This document shows positions 8,465 through 17,300 of a stretch of DNA of 64,000 bases, in pieces. This DNA comes from JBCBDX01 sp039822005 (GTDB taxonomy: Bacteria > Pseudomonadota > Alphaproteobacteria > Rhizobiales > Rhizobiaceae), in the NCBI GenBank assembly GCA_039822005.1, contig JBCBMZ010000003.1, forward strand, positions 124,001 to 188,000, in the 5' to 3' direction. Made by a program: the position numbers and the translations under genes. How positions within the stretch are numbered: position 1 is the stretch's first letter; each line of letters opens with the position of its first letter. The notes beneath the pieces are model-generated. The model did not search any database. It saw only the letters and a program-made list of their open reading frames with translations, and was not told the origin of the DNA.

Positions 8465-9754
8465 CTAACGCTTGTCGACGGGAACATAATCGCGTGTCGT
8501 CTCACCGGTATAAAGCTGTCGAGGGCGGCCAATGCGTTGGCCCGGGTCTTCGATCATCTCTTTCCACTGCGCGATCCATCCGACTGTACGCGCCAAGGCG
8601 AACAATACGGTGAACATGTTGGTTGGGAAACCGAGTGCTTTCAGCGTGATCCCAGAATAAAAGTCGATATTGGGGTAAAGCTTCTTTTCGATGAAATATT
8701 CGTCAGTGAGCGCAATTTGCTCAAGCTCCATAGCAACATCGAGCATCGGGTCGTCAGAAATCCCCAGTTCCTTCAGCACTTCATGGCAGGTCTTCTGCAT
8801 GATCTTAGCGCGCGGATCATAGTTTTTGTAGACCCGGTGGCCAAAGCCCATCAGCCGGAACGGATCGTTCTTGTCTTTGGCGCGGGCCACATAGTCGGGA
8901 ATACGATCAACTGTACCAATTTCCGCCAGCATGTTCAGCGCTGCTTCGTTAGCGCCGCCATGGGCTGGGCCCCAAAGACAGGCAATGCCTGCGGCGATGC
9001 AGGCAAACGGATTTGCGCCCGAAGAACCCGCCAGACGAACGGTTGATGTAGACGCGTTTTGCTCGTGGTCTGCATGCAGGATGAAAATCCGATCCATTGC
9101 GCGCGAAAGCACCGGGTTCACCTTGTATTCTTCGCAAGGCACCGCAAAGCACATGTGGAGAAAGTTGGCCGCATAATCCATATCGTTGCGCGGATAAACA
9201 AAAGGCTGACCGATGGAGTATTTGTAGGCCATCGCGGCGATGGTCGGCATTTTTGCGATCATGCGCATCGACGCCACCATGCGCTGGTGCTCATCCGAAA
9301 TATCTGTTGAATCATGGTAGAAAGCGGAAAGAGCACCCGCCACGCCGCACATGATCGCCATCGGGTGAGCATCGCGTCTGAAGCCGGCAAAGAAACGATG
9401 CATCTGTTCGTGCACCATTGTGTGCCGGGTTATGCGATGGTCAAAATCAGACTTTTGGGTGGCCGTCGGCAATTCGCCATAAAGAAGCAGATAGCAGGTT
9501 TCCAGAAAATCTCCATCTTCAGCCAGCTGGTCAATCGGATAACCGCGGTGCAACAAAACACCTGCATCACCATCAATATAGGTGATTTTGGATTCACACG
9601 ACGCCGTGGATGTGAAGCCGGGATCATAGGTGAACATACCGGACTGCGCATACAGCTTGGATATGTCGACGACATTGGGCCCGGTGCTGCCAGATTTGAT
9701 TTCAAAGTCGAACTCACTGCCGCCTGTGTTCAGTTTTGCGTTGCTGTCAGACAT
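8465..9754 (-). CDS. gltA: Citrate synthase
   Basis: A 429-residue type II (Gram-negative, NADH-sensitive class) citrate synthase that condenses oxaloacetate with acetyl-CoA at the entry to the TCA cycle. Catalytic residues are visible in GPAHGGANEAA (His), FGHRVYKNYDPRA (His) and NIDFYSG (Asp). HADHEQNASTSTVR is a conserved family stretch. ATG at 9754 starts MSDSNAKLN; GGAGGGCCCATT lies upstream with a good ribosome-binding site. It is convergent with lpxB and downstream of gltX on the same strand. Confidence 0.97.
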   Translation of the reverse strand: MSDSNAKLNTGGSEFDFEIKSGSTGPNVVDISKLYAQSGMFTYDPGFTSTASCESKITYIDGDAGVLLHRGYPIDQLAEDGDFLETCYLLLYGELPTATQKSDFDHRITRHTMVHEQMHRFFAGFRRDAHPMAIMCGVAGALSAFYHDSTDISDEHQRMVASMRMIAKMPTIAAMAYKYSIGQPFVYPRNDMDYAANFLHMCFAVPCEEYKVNPVLSRAMDRIFILHADHEQNASTSTVRLAGSSGANPFACIAAGIACLWGPAHGGANEAALNMLAEIGTVDRIPDYVARAKDKNDPFRLMGFGHRVYKNYDPRAKIMQKTCHEVLKELGISDDPMLDVAMELEQIALTDEYFIEKKLYPNIDFYSGITLKALGFPTNMFTVLFALARTVGWIAQWKEMIEDPGQRIGRPRQLYTGETTRDYVPVDKR

Positions 9755-9911
9755 AATGGGCCCTCCGGTTGTGCCGTTGCATCACCGCTTTTCAAGCGGC
9801 GCAAAATGCTGGCATTACAAGGTTTTTCGCGGTTGCTAAACTATTTGCTTTGGTGTCACAAGCTAGCCCAAAGCACTAACGTTGCAACGCAGCAATACAA
9901 GCAAAATTATT

Positions 9912-11339
9912 TCACAATTCCAATTGGTCGCCTATGCGCGCCAACGATTCTTCCTTGCCGAGGGCCAGCAAAACATCAAACGCGCCGGGCGAGGAACCTT
10001 GGCCTGTCAGGCTAGCGCGAACCGGTTGCGCGATCTTGCCCATTTTCAGGCCCGTTTCTTCCGCGTAGCCCTTCATCACACCGGCAATGGCTTCATGATC
10101 CCATGAAGCCGTTTCCATCAGTCTTTGACGAAGGACGGCCAAATGGGTTTGGGCCTCGTCGTCATGAACAAGGGCACGGGCTTTTTCATCGAACGGCAAC
10201 GGACGATCGGCAAAAATAAACCCTGCGCCATCCAACAGCTGAACAAGTGTCTTGGCGCGTTCCTTTAATGCGGGAAGCGCGGACTTAAGCCACACACCTT
10301 TCGTCCCGGACAAGGCAGCACTGATTGTGTCCCCATTTTCAAGTACAGGCAAAATATCCGAAATCCGTTCTATCAGCTCATCATCGGATGATGTGCGGAT
10401 ATAGTGCCCGTTAATGGCCTCCAGCTTTTGGATGTCGAAACGCGAAGCGCCCTTGTTGACATCATCTATCTCGAACCATTCAACCATCTGCGCCAGCGAC
10501 ATGATTTCGTGATCGCCATGGCTCCAACCGAGGCGAACCAGATAGTTGCGAAGCGCTTGCGGCAAAAAGCCCATCGCACGATAGGCCTCGGCACCCAATG
10601 CACCGTGCCGCTTTGACAATTTTCCGCCGTCCGGTCCGTGAATGAGCGGAATGTGGGCCCAAATGGGTTCTGACCAACCCAAGGCGTCATAAAGCATTTT
10701 CTGCCGCGCAGCGTTTGTGAGGTGGTCATCACCGCGCACAATGTGTGTCACGCCCATATCATTATCATCGACCACAACCGCCAGCATATAGGTGGGTGTA
10801 CCGTCGGAACGTAGAATGATGAAATCGTCCAGATCCTCATTGGGGAATTCCACATCACCCTGCACCCGGTCATGGATGACCGTTTTTCCTTCGGTCGGAG
10901 ATTTGACGCGAATGACAGGATCGACACCAACAGGGGCTTCAGACGGATCACGGTCTCGCCAGCGACCATCATAACGCGGTTGTTTACCGGCAGCACGCGC
11001 CGCCTCCCGCATGTCTTCAAGTTCGTCAGGCGTCGCGTAGCACTTGTAGGCGCGACCGGTATCAACAAGCGTTTGGGCAACTTGCCTATGCCGGTCGGCA
11101 CGCTCAAACTGGGAAATGGGATCTCCGTCCCAGCTCAAACCCAACCAACTCAGCCCGTCAACGATGGCTTCCACCGCTTCTTGCGTCAACCGTGCGCGAT
11201 CGGTGTCCTCGATACGCAAAAGCATTTTGCCGCCGGACTTTTCAGCCAGAAGCCAATTGAAAAGCGCCGTGCGCGCACCCCCAATATGAAGGAAGCCGGT
11301 CGGCGAAGGCGCAAATCGTGTGACGATTTCTTGAGACAT
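9912..11339 (-). CDS. gltX: Glutamate-tRNA ligase
   Basis: A 475-residue class I aminoacyl-tRNA synthetase that charges tRNA-Glu. The HIGH-type motif is FLHIGGARTALFNWL near the N-terminus and the KMSKS-type motif is GGKLSKRHG. FILRSDGTPTYMLA and VRGDDHLTNAARQ are conserved. The start at 11339 (MSQEIVTRFAPSPTG) is set by the family N-terminus. The reading frame continues open about 98 codons upstream into the divergent comEC region, but that extension shows no family similarity. Stop at 9912-9914. It is 157 bp upstream of gltA and divergent from comEC. Confidence 0.95.
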   Translation of the reverse strand: MSQEIVTRFAPSPTGFLHIGGARTALFNWLLAEKSGGKMLLRIEDTDRARLTQEAVEAIVDGLSWLGLSWDGDPISQFERADRHRQVAQTLVDTGRAYKCYATPDELEDMREAARAAGKQPRYDGRWRDRDPSEAPVGVDPVIRVKSPTEGKTVIHDRVQGDVEFPNEDLDDFIILRSDGTPTYMLAVVVDDNDMGVTHIVRGDDHLTNAARQKMLYDALGWSEPIWAHIPLIHGPDGGKLSKRHGALGAEAYRAMGFLPQALRNYLVRLGWSHGDHEIMSLAQMVEWFEIDDVNKGASRFDIQKLEAINGHYIRTSSDDELIERISDILPVLENGDTISAALSGTKGVWLKSALPALKERAKTLVQLLDGAGFIFADRPLPFDEKARALVHDDEAQTHLAVLRQRLMETASWDHEAIAGVMKGYAEETGLKMGKIAQPVRASLTGQGSSPGAFDVLLALGKEESLARIGDQLEL

Positions 11340-11466
11340 TGCTTTCGATCCATCTGCATTGGTGCGGGGCTTAACACAAACGCCAGAGGCTTCAACCACA
11401 TCAACAACGTTTGACGATGATTGTTCAGTGTCCGATAATGGTGGTGGGCACAGGGGCAGATTAAAC

Positions 11467-13929
11467 GTGGCGGATACGACGCAGGTAAAGGCGCGTGGCT
11501 TTGACACGTCGCCGGGAAACGCCGACGGGCGCCTTCCTGTCGATGAGCGGCTTGCCTTTGCGCAACCGTCTGCGTGGCCTGTTGACTTGCATCCCGGTGC
11601 TCCGGTCGGTGAACCAACGGGGCTGTCTCCCAAAACGCTTCCCGTTCAAGCGCCGGACAAAAGGTCTCTGCGCAGCGCCATTTCGACGCCAGCCGCCACT
11701 TTGCGCACGCGGACCAACCAGGCGCTGGTCGATGAAACAGAATATGGAACGCTATTCGTCACAATACCCGTCTTTTTGATTGTCGGAAGCGCTGCGTATT
11801 TCGCCCTTCCGGTGGAGCCGGCGCGTCATCAGGTTCCGGCACTATTATTGGTTGTCGCAGCGCTAGCGTTTGCCGTGAGAAACTATTGGTATCCGCGATT
11901 GTGTTTTGTCGCTTTGTCACTGGGGCTGGGTGGCGCGCTCATCGCTCAACTGCACACGCAATGGCAAGCAACGCCAATGATGGGTTCTGCCGTTGTGACA
12001 ACCGTGACGGGTCGTGTCGTCAACGTTGAAAGACGACCCGGGAACGCAGCGCGCTACACGGTCAAAATACTCAAAACCGAGCGTCCGCGGTTGCGGTACG
12101 CGCCCGACATCGTACGCATTACCAGCCGCAAAGAAAATCCTGCCCTGATCCCGGGCGCTATTTTGAAAGCCACAGCGCAATTGCGTGCAGCATCGGCGCC
12201 AGTGCGGGCAGGTGGTTATGATTTTGCCTTTCAGGCTTATTTTGCCGGATATGGCGCTAACGGTTTTTCTTATGGAACGCCAAAAATGATCAGCGCAGAA
12301 GGGCGCGCGCCTTTTGGTGGTCTTTCGGGTATCCGGTTGGCGTTGGCCGACCGTATCGTGGCTCATGCACCGGATCGGCCGGCAAGCGCCGTTGCTGCAG
12401 CGCTGATTGCCGGGAAGAAAAGTGCGATTCCGGAAGAAGTAACAGAAGCCCTGCGCCGAACCGGACTGGCCCATATTCTGGCCATATCAGGTTTGCACAT
12501 GGCACTGGTTGCCGGAACAATGATGTTCTTTATCCGGCTTATCCTGTCTTCGGACCAGTCCATCGCCGCGCGGCGTCAGACCAAAAAATGGGCGGCAATC
12601 GTAGCGCTTGGCGTGGCCACCATTTACCTGATGCTGGCAGGAGCCAGCATCGCCACCCAGCGTTCCTATATCATGTTATCAGTTATGTTATTGGCACTTT
12701 GCTTCGACCGCCCGGCGCTCACCAAACGCAATCTGGCCATAGCGGCCACTCTCATCATCGTGCTTGCGCCGGATGCGGTCATCACACCGGGCTTTCAAAT
12801 GTCATTTGCGGCCACCTTAGCGCTCATCGGCGGCTATGATATCCTCAACCGCGCGCGGTCACGACCATCGCGTCAAGAAGAAGTAGTTCATCCCGTTTTT
12901 TCAGCATTTGTTGGCGTGTTTCGCGTTCTGTTAGGGCTGGCTGCCACCTCGATCATTGCCGGGATCGCGACCGGCATCTTTTCAGCCTACCACTTTCACA
13001 GGATCGCGCCGCTCAGCCTATTTGCCAATGTCGCAGCGATGCCGGTGGTCACCTTTGTCACCATGCCCTCCGCACTGATCGCGATGGCAGCCATGCCGTT
13101 CGGTTTGGACGGGTTTGTCTTTCCCGTGATGTTTTTTTCCATCGAAAAGGTAATCTCAATTGCAGATTATTTTGCCACCCTATCGTCCCCGGGTCTTGTC
13201 GGGGCGATGAGTGTGCCCCGTATGCTGTTGCTCTCGGCAGCGCTCGTGATTATTTGCGTGCCACGGACATGGATCCGCATCATCTGCGTGATACCATTAT
13301 TCTTGGCCTTCATTCCCCAATATGATGCACCAACACCCTTGTTGCGCGTCTCCGAGGACGCACGTCAGGTCGCGTTGTTTTTACCCGGCTTTGGCGGGCG
13401 ACCAAGCCAATTGGCCTTCAATCGAAACAGGCCAAATCGGTTTACGGTCGACCAGTGGGCGCACGCGGATGCGGTTCAACCGGAACACTATGTGAAACCG
13501 ACCAAAGCCGCGCAGGACGCTGAGCCCAATCGCTTTCATTGTGACGGGGAGGGGCTTTGCACAGCCCGGTATGAAATCGAAAATCATGAGGCGCTCAATA
13601 TCGCAATCATCGATACCCCGGAACGGGATGCCACCGATCTGTGTGGACGCTATGATTTGATCATCGAAAGTTTCGCACCTACGCAACTGACGTGCGAGGC
13701 TGGAAACTCTCGAGTACCCACCACCACGATCATCACAGCGCAATCACTCGCCTTGAAGGGCGCCGCCGAAATATATCGCGTTCGAAAGTCTGACCGAAAT
13801 GGCACTGAAACGGAAACGCTGAACGTCAAATACGCAATCAAGGGCGATCTCAGGCCCTGGCATGCCCACCGAATCTTCAGCCGATCCGCCCGAAACCTAG
13901 CACCCTATCGCCCCAGGACTGGTGGCTAG
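11467..13929 (+). CDS. comEC: ComEC/Rec2-family DNA-uptake channel protein
   Basis: An 820-residue polytopic membrane protein. It has N-terminal membrane segments, an OB-like periplasmic part (about residues 145-270) and the competence core with LAHILAISGLHMALVAG and ASIATQRSYIM. ComEC moves single-stranded DNA across the inner membrane. The C-terminal 220 residues do not show the HxHxDH motif of the metallo-beta-lactamase domain found in Bacillus ComEC. GTG 11467 is chosen because AGGGGCAG lies about 7 bases upstream; the frame is open to 11359 over the gltX promoter region. It ends 1 bp before the lexA stop, convergent. Confidence 0.85.
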   Translation: MADTTQVKARGFDTSPGNADGRLPVDERLAFAQPSAWPVDLHPGAPVGEPTGLSPKTLPVQAPDKRSLRSAISTPAATLRTRTNQALVDETEYGTLFVTIPVFLIVGSAAYFALPVEPARHQVPALLLVVAALAFAVRNYWYPRLCFVALSLGLGGALIAQLHTQWQATPMMGSAVVTTVTGRVVNVERRPGNAARYTVKILKTERPRLRYAPDIVRITSRKENPALIPGAILKATAQLRAASAPVRAGGYDFAFQAYFAGYGANGFSYGTPKMISAEGRAPFGGLSGIRLALADRIVAHAPDRPASAVAAALIAGKKSAIPEEVTEALRRTGLAHILAISGLHMALVAGTMMFFIRLILSSDQSIAARRQTKKWAAIVALGVATIYLMLAGASIATQRSYIMLSVMLLALCFDRPALTKRNLAIAATLIIVLAPDAVITPGFQMSFAATLALIGGYDILNRARSRPSRQEEVVHPVFSAFVGVFRVLLGLAATSIIAGIATGIFSAYHFHRIAPLSLFANVAAMPVVTFVTMPSALIAMAAMPFGLDGFVFPVMFFSIEKVISIADYFATLSSPGLVGAMSVPRMLLLSAALVIICVPRTWIRIICVIPLFLAFIPQYDAPTPLLRVSEDARQVALFLPGFGGRPSQLAFNRNRPNRFTVDQWAHADAVQPEHYVKPTKAAQDAEPNRFHCDGEGLCTARYEIENHEALNIAIIDTPERDATDLCGRYDLIIESFAPTQLTCEAGNSRVPTTTIITAQSLALKGAAEIYRVRKSDRNGTETETLNVKYAIKGDLRPWHAHRIFSRSARNLAPYRPRTGG

Positions 13930-13930
13930 A

Positions 13931-14641
13931 TTAATAAAGCCGCATAAGGCCGATCAATCGGCCTTGAATATCTACACGGTCAGGGCCGAAAATACGCGTT
14001 TCATAGGCAGGGTTTGCCGCTTCCAACGCAATGGAGGCGCCTTTGCGGCGATAGCGTTTGAGTGTGGCCTCTTCCTGATCGACCAATGCAACGACAATGT
14101 CTCCCGGATTGGCTGTATCCGTGCGCTTGATGATCACTGTATCACCATCGAGGATACCCGCCTGGATCATTGAGTCGCCCTCAACATCAAGCGCATAATG
14201 CTCCCCTTTGCCAAGCATATCAGGCGAAACAACTACGCTGCGCGTCTGGTGTTCAATGGCCGAGATCGGCACACCTGCAGCAATTTTCCCCATGACCGGA
14301 ATACCCGTTTCCGAACTAAAATCATCATTGGCGCTACGTAGGGGCACCGGAGGCGGGGCCTTGCCGAGCCCACCTTCAACAACACTGGGCAAAAAGCCTC
14401 GCTGCATCACATTGGATGGGGAAACAGCGTCCGGCAACTTCAAAACCTCCAAAGCGCGTGCCCTGTTGGGCAAACGACGGATGAAGCCGCGTTCTTCCAA
14501 GGCGGTTATAAGCCGGTGAATCCCGGACTTGGACGCCAAATCAAGCGCCTCCTTCATCTCATCAAAGGATGGCGGAACGCCCGTTTCCTTCAATCGCTCA
14601 TTGATGAAAAGCAGCAGATCAAGTTGTTTGCGGGTCAACAT
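13931..14641 (-). CDS. lexA: LexA repressor (SOS response)
   Basis: A 236-residue S24 autopeptidase repressor. The N-terminal winged helix covers about residues 1-65 (MLTRKQLDLLLFI...ALEERGFIRRLP). The Ala-Gly cleavage site lies in GKIAAGVPIS. The catalytic Ser is in EGDSMIQAGI and the Lys in DQEEATLKRY. When RecA filaments form, LexA cleaves itself and SOS genes are induced. A match to the alphaproteobacterial SOS box lies 45 bases upstream of the start, consistent with autoregulation. It is convergent with comEC; moeA, moaC and trpCD lie upstream on the same strand. Confidence 0.96.
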   Translation of the reverse strand: MLTRKQLDLLLFINERLKETGVPPSFDEMKEALDLASKSGIHRLITALEERGFIRRLPNRARALEVLKLPDAVSPSNVMQRGFLPSVVEGGLGKAPPPVPLRSANDDFSSETGIPVMGKIAAGVPISAIEHQTRSVVVSPDMLGKGEHYALDVEGDSMIQAGILDGDTVIIKRTDTANPGDIVVALVDQEEATLKRYRRKGASIALEAANPAYETRIFGPDRVDIQGRLIGLMRLY

Positions 14642-14685
14642 GACTTCGTCCCAGAATCAAAACTAAACACAAATGTAGCCTATGC

Positions 14686-14700
14686 GTTCCCAATGTGTTC
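14686..14700. promoter_or_regulatory. SOS box (LexA operator), alphaproteobacterial type
   Basis: GTTC (14686-14689), seven bases, then GTTC (14697-14700) match the direct-repeat GTTC-N7-GTTC operator known for alphaproteobacterial LexA. A third, imperfect unit GTTT follows at 14708-14711 with the same 11-base period. It lies just upstream of lexA. Confidence 0.85.
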
Positions 14701-14720
14701 CGCAAGTGTTTATTATTCGT

Positions 14721-14732
14721 GAACAAATGTTC
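14721..14732. promoter_or_regulatory. Palindrome GAAC-N4-GTTC upstream of lexA
   Basis: GAACAAATGTTC at 14721-14732 is a GAAC-N4-GTTC inverted repeat, resembling the SOS box of Gram-positive LexA. It lies 20 bases beyond the direct-repeat box, between lexA and the end of moeA. A second LexA contact site is possible; chance occurrence cannot be excluded. Confidence 0.4.
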
Positions 14733-14742
14733 TTGTATTGAG

Positions 14743-15975
14743 CTATTCCAACGTCAGATATTCACACCGGGCCCCGGCGCACATCTCACCATGATGAGGC
14801 GAAACACTGATCAACACGTCTGCGCATGACAGATTCGTCAAAAGTGAGGAATCTTGATCCATCAATGGTCGCACGAGGGTAAGTCCGTCCTTTACTCCCA
14901 CGATCATCGCGCGCATGAAATGCCGACGCGGACCATTGCCGGGTAGAGGTTGATCGAGCACGCCAATGTTCATTGCAACCACAGCTGGTTGCCCCAACAG
15001 GCGTTTAAGCAAAGGCTGGAGAAAAATATGGGCGCATACAAGACTTGAAACGGGATTGCCCGGAAGGCCCAAAATGCGCGCGCCGCGCAATTGGCCAAAC
15101 ATGAGTGGCTTGCCGGGACGCACCGCCACCTTCCAGAAATCGAGCACCGCCCCGATATTTTCAAGCGCAGGACACACGAGATCATGGTCCCCCACCGACG
15201 CGCCTCCCAATGTGACGATGATGTCGGCTTTTTGTTCGTTGGCGCTTATAAAGGCGGTAGTCAGCGCCTCAAGGTCATCACGCGCGATACCAAAATTGAT
15301 GGGTTCACCACCAAATTTTTCGACGAGCGCGCCAATACCGACGGCGTTTGACGCGATAATTTGACCTGGCATCGGTTTGTTTCCCGGCGCCACCAGTTCA
15401 TTGCCCGTTGAGATGATGGCGACCCTCGGCTTTCGAACAACACAGACTTCGCTATGGCCCGCCGCTGCGAGCAAGGACAGATGGGCCGAACGCAATTCTG
15501 TGTCGACCTCAATGACTTCCTGGTCTTTGGAAAAGTCATAAGCCTTGGGCCGGATATGACTGCCACCCACGACAGGGCCTTCAAAAGTGATGGTGCCATC
15601 TCGATGCGATGTCGTGTTTTCCTGAATGACGACGCTATCAGCACCCGCCGGAATGGGCGCTCCAGTGAAAATGCGCGCTGCCTGCCCAGGGCCAACTATT
15701 ACCGTTCCGGGCGGATCGCCTGCCGCCACTTCGCCGACAACCGCGAATCTCTGGTTGGGATCGCGATCGGCTTCGCTCAAGCTTATGGCATAACCGTCCA
15801 TCGATGAGACCGCATGGGGCGGTTGGTCCACACTGGCTGAGACTTTGGCAGCAAGAATTCTCCTGGCGGCTTTGTCCAGGGGAATGGTTTCTCTATCGGT
15901 TACTGGCGTAGCTTCCAAAATTCGTGCGACAGCATCTTCATAAGCGAGCATGGGAGATAATGGACCGTCAGCCAT
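14743..15975 (-). CDS. moeA: Molybdopterin molybdotransferase MoeA
   Basis: A 410-residue enzyme that inserts molybdate into adenylylated molybdopterin, giving active cofactor. Conserved stretches include PPHAVSSMDGYAI, IFTGAPIPAGADSVVIQEN, ISTGNELVAPG, GGASVGDHD and GLPGNPVSSLV. The start at 15975 (MADGPLSPML) overlaps the last 8 bases of moaC. The open frame continues 31 codons into moaC without family similarity. With moaC it supplies cofactor to enzymes such as the formate dehydrogenase at 60.8 kb. Confidence 0.95.
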   Translation of the reverse strand: MADGPLSPMLAYEDAVARILEATPVTDRETIPLDKAARRILAAKVSASVDQPPHAVSSMDGYAISLSEADRDPNQRFAVVGEVAAGDPPGTVIVGPGQAARIFTGAPIPAGADSVVIQENTTSHRDGTITFEGPVVGGSHIRPKAYDFSKDQEVIEVDTELRSAHLSLLAAAGHSEVCVVRKPRVAIISTGNELVAPGNKPMPGQIIASNAVGIGALVEKFGGEPINFGIARDDLEALTTAFISANEQKADIIVTLGGASVGDHDLVCPALENIGAVLDFWKVAVRPGKPLMFGQLRGARILGLPGNPVSSLVCAHIFLQPLLKRLLGQPAVVAMNIGVLDQPLPGNGPRRHFMRAMIVGVKDGLTLVRPLMDQDSSLLTNLSCADVLISVSPHHGEMCAGARCEYLTLE

Positions 15976-16471
15976 CGCGCTTGAAATCACCAGAGACACC
16001 GCCGGTTTTTTCTTCCAGCACGATAGGTCCGATAACCATTTCCTTTTGCAGGGCTTTTGCCATGTCATATAGGGTCAAACAGGCAACGCAGACCGCTGTG
16101 AGTGCTTCCATTTCAACACCGGTTTTACCATGTGTTTCGACTGTTGCTGTCACCTGGAGGGCGGTATTGACCTGATCAGGGGTGATGGTGATCTCAACCT
16201 TGTTCAGTGCGAGGGGGTGGCAAAGGGGGATCAGGGTCGATGTCTGTTTGGCCGCCATGATCCCGGCGATCCGGGCCGCCCCCATGACGTCGCCTTTCTT
16301 AAGGTCTCCCGCCAAAATTTTATAAAGTGTATCGGCCGACATTGTAACGCGACCGGAAGCGACAGCGACGCGCTTGGTATCGGCTTTGCCACCAACGTTC
16401 ACCATCCGAGCGCTGCCGTCTTCGCCCAGATGGGTTAGGGAACCGTCATTGTTTGAGGACGAGCCCTGCAT
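15968..16471 (-). CDS. moaC: Cyclic pyranopterin monophosphate synthase MoaC
   Basis: A 167-residue protein acting after MoaA in the first phase of molybdenum cofactor synthesis, forming cyclic pyranopterin monophosphate. Recognised by MVNVGGKADTKRVA, IPLCHPLALNKVEI and ETHGKTGVEMEALTAV, which carry the conserved His, Lys and Glu positions, and by LYDMAKAL. The start at 16471 (MQGSSSNNDG) lies 4 bp after the trpC stop; the frame is open further upstream into trpC, but without similarity. It overlaps moeA by 8 bp. Confidence 0.95.
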   Translation of the reverse strand: MQGSSSNNDGSLTHLGEDGSARMVNVGGKADTKRVAVASGRVTMSADTLYKILAGDLKKGDVMGAARIAGIMAAKQTSTLIPLCHPLALNKVEITITPDQVNTALQVTATVETHGKTGVEMEALTAVCVACLTLYDMAKALQKEMVIGPIVLEEKTGGVSGDFKRDG

Positions 16472-16475
16472 CACT

Positions 16476-17300
16476 CTAGCCGATCTTTTGGGTTTCGGCG
16501 ATTCGCTCACCTTGCAAGAGATCAATGGTCGCCGCTGTCACATCTTTCTTGCGCATCAAACTCTCTCCGACGAGAAATGTGGAAATCCTAGATAAGGCGA
16601 GGCGCTGGCAATCCGCGTTTGTAAAGATACCGCTCTCGCCAACGAGAAGATGATCTTCCTGATTGACCATCTGCACAAGCCGTTCGCTCACCGCCAAATC
16701 CACCTCAAAGGTGCGCAGATTGCGGTTGTTAACACCGATGAGTTGAGAGTTCAGCCGCAAGGCGCGCTCCATCTCCGCCTCATCATGAACCTCGATCAGC
16801 GCATCCATGCCCAAAGCGAATGCGGTGTCTTCCAAATCCTGCGCCAAACCATCGTCAACACTGGCCATAATGATGAGGATGGCATCCGCCCCCCAAGCAC
16901 GCGCTTCATACACCTGATAAACGTCAACCAAAAAGTCTTTTCGTAAGGCCGGCAGATTGGTCGCCTCGCGGGCCTGGTGCAAAAACTCGGGTTGACCCTG
17001 AAAAGAAGGGGTATCCGTTAGAACCGAAAGGCAGGCGGCTCCACCAGCCTCATAGGCCCGAGCGAGCGATGGCGGATCGAAGTCCGCACGGATAAGGCCT
17101 TTTGACGGGCTGGCCTTTTTTATTTCCGCGATCAGACCAAACTGTCCTTGGCGCCTTTTGTTTGCCAAAGTCTTTAAAAAACCGCGTGGCACCGACAAGT
17201 CTGCGATCCGGCTTTTCAGAGTTGCAAGCGATGTCCGAGCCTTAGCCTCAGCAACTTCGTCGCGTTTATAGGCTTCAATTTTCCTTAAAATATCAGGCAT
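16476..17300 (-). CDS. trpC: Indole-3-glycerol phosphate synthase
   Basis: A 274-residue (beta/alpha)8 enzyme closing the indole ring in tryptophan synthesis. Motifs: LIAEIKKASPSKG, LRKDFLVDVYQVYEARAWGA (20 residues, with the conserved KDF), GVNNRNLRTFEVD and VGESGI. It begins at ATG 17300 immediately after the trpD stop at 17301, with no intergenic base, and is followed by moaC after 4 bp. It is monofunctional, without a fused TrpF domain. Confidence 0.96.
   Translation of the reverse strand: MPDILRKIEAYKRDEVAEAKARTSLATLKSRIADLSVPRGFLKTLANKRRQGQFGLIAEIKKASPSKGLIRADFDPPSLARAYEAGGAACLSVLTDTPSFQGQPEFLHQAREATNLPALRKDFLVDVYQVYEARAWGADAILIIMASVDDGLAQDLEDTAFALGMDALIEVHDEAEMERALRLNSQLIGVNNRNLRTFEVDLAVSERLVQMVNQEDHLLVGESGIFTNADCQRLALSRISTFLVGESLMRKKDVTAATIDLLQGERIAETQKIG

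Noticed and set aside
11359..11466. Longer N-terminus of comEC
   Set aside because: The frame is open but lies over the divergent gltX start region, has no membrane or family features, and GTG 11467 has a good ribosome-binding site.
11340..11633. N-terminal extension of gltX of about 98 residues
   Set aside because: The family N-terminus MSQEIVTRFAPSPTG is exact at 11339; the extension is low-complexity read from the comEC 5' region.
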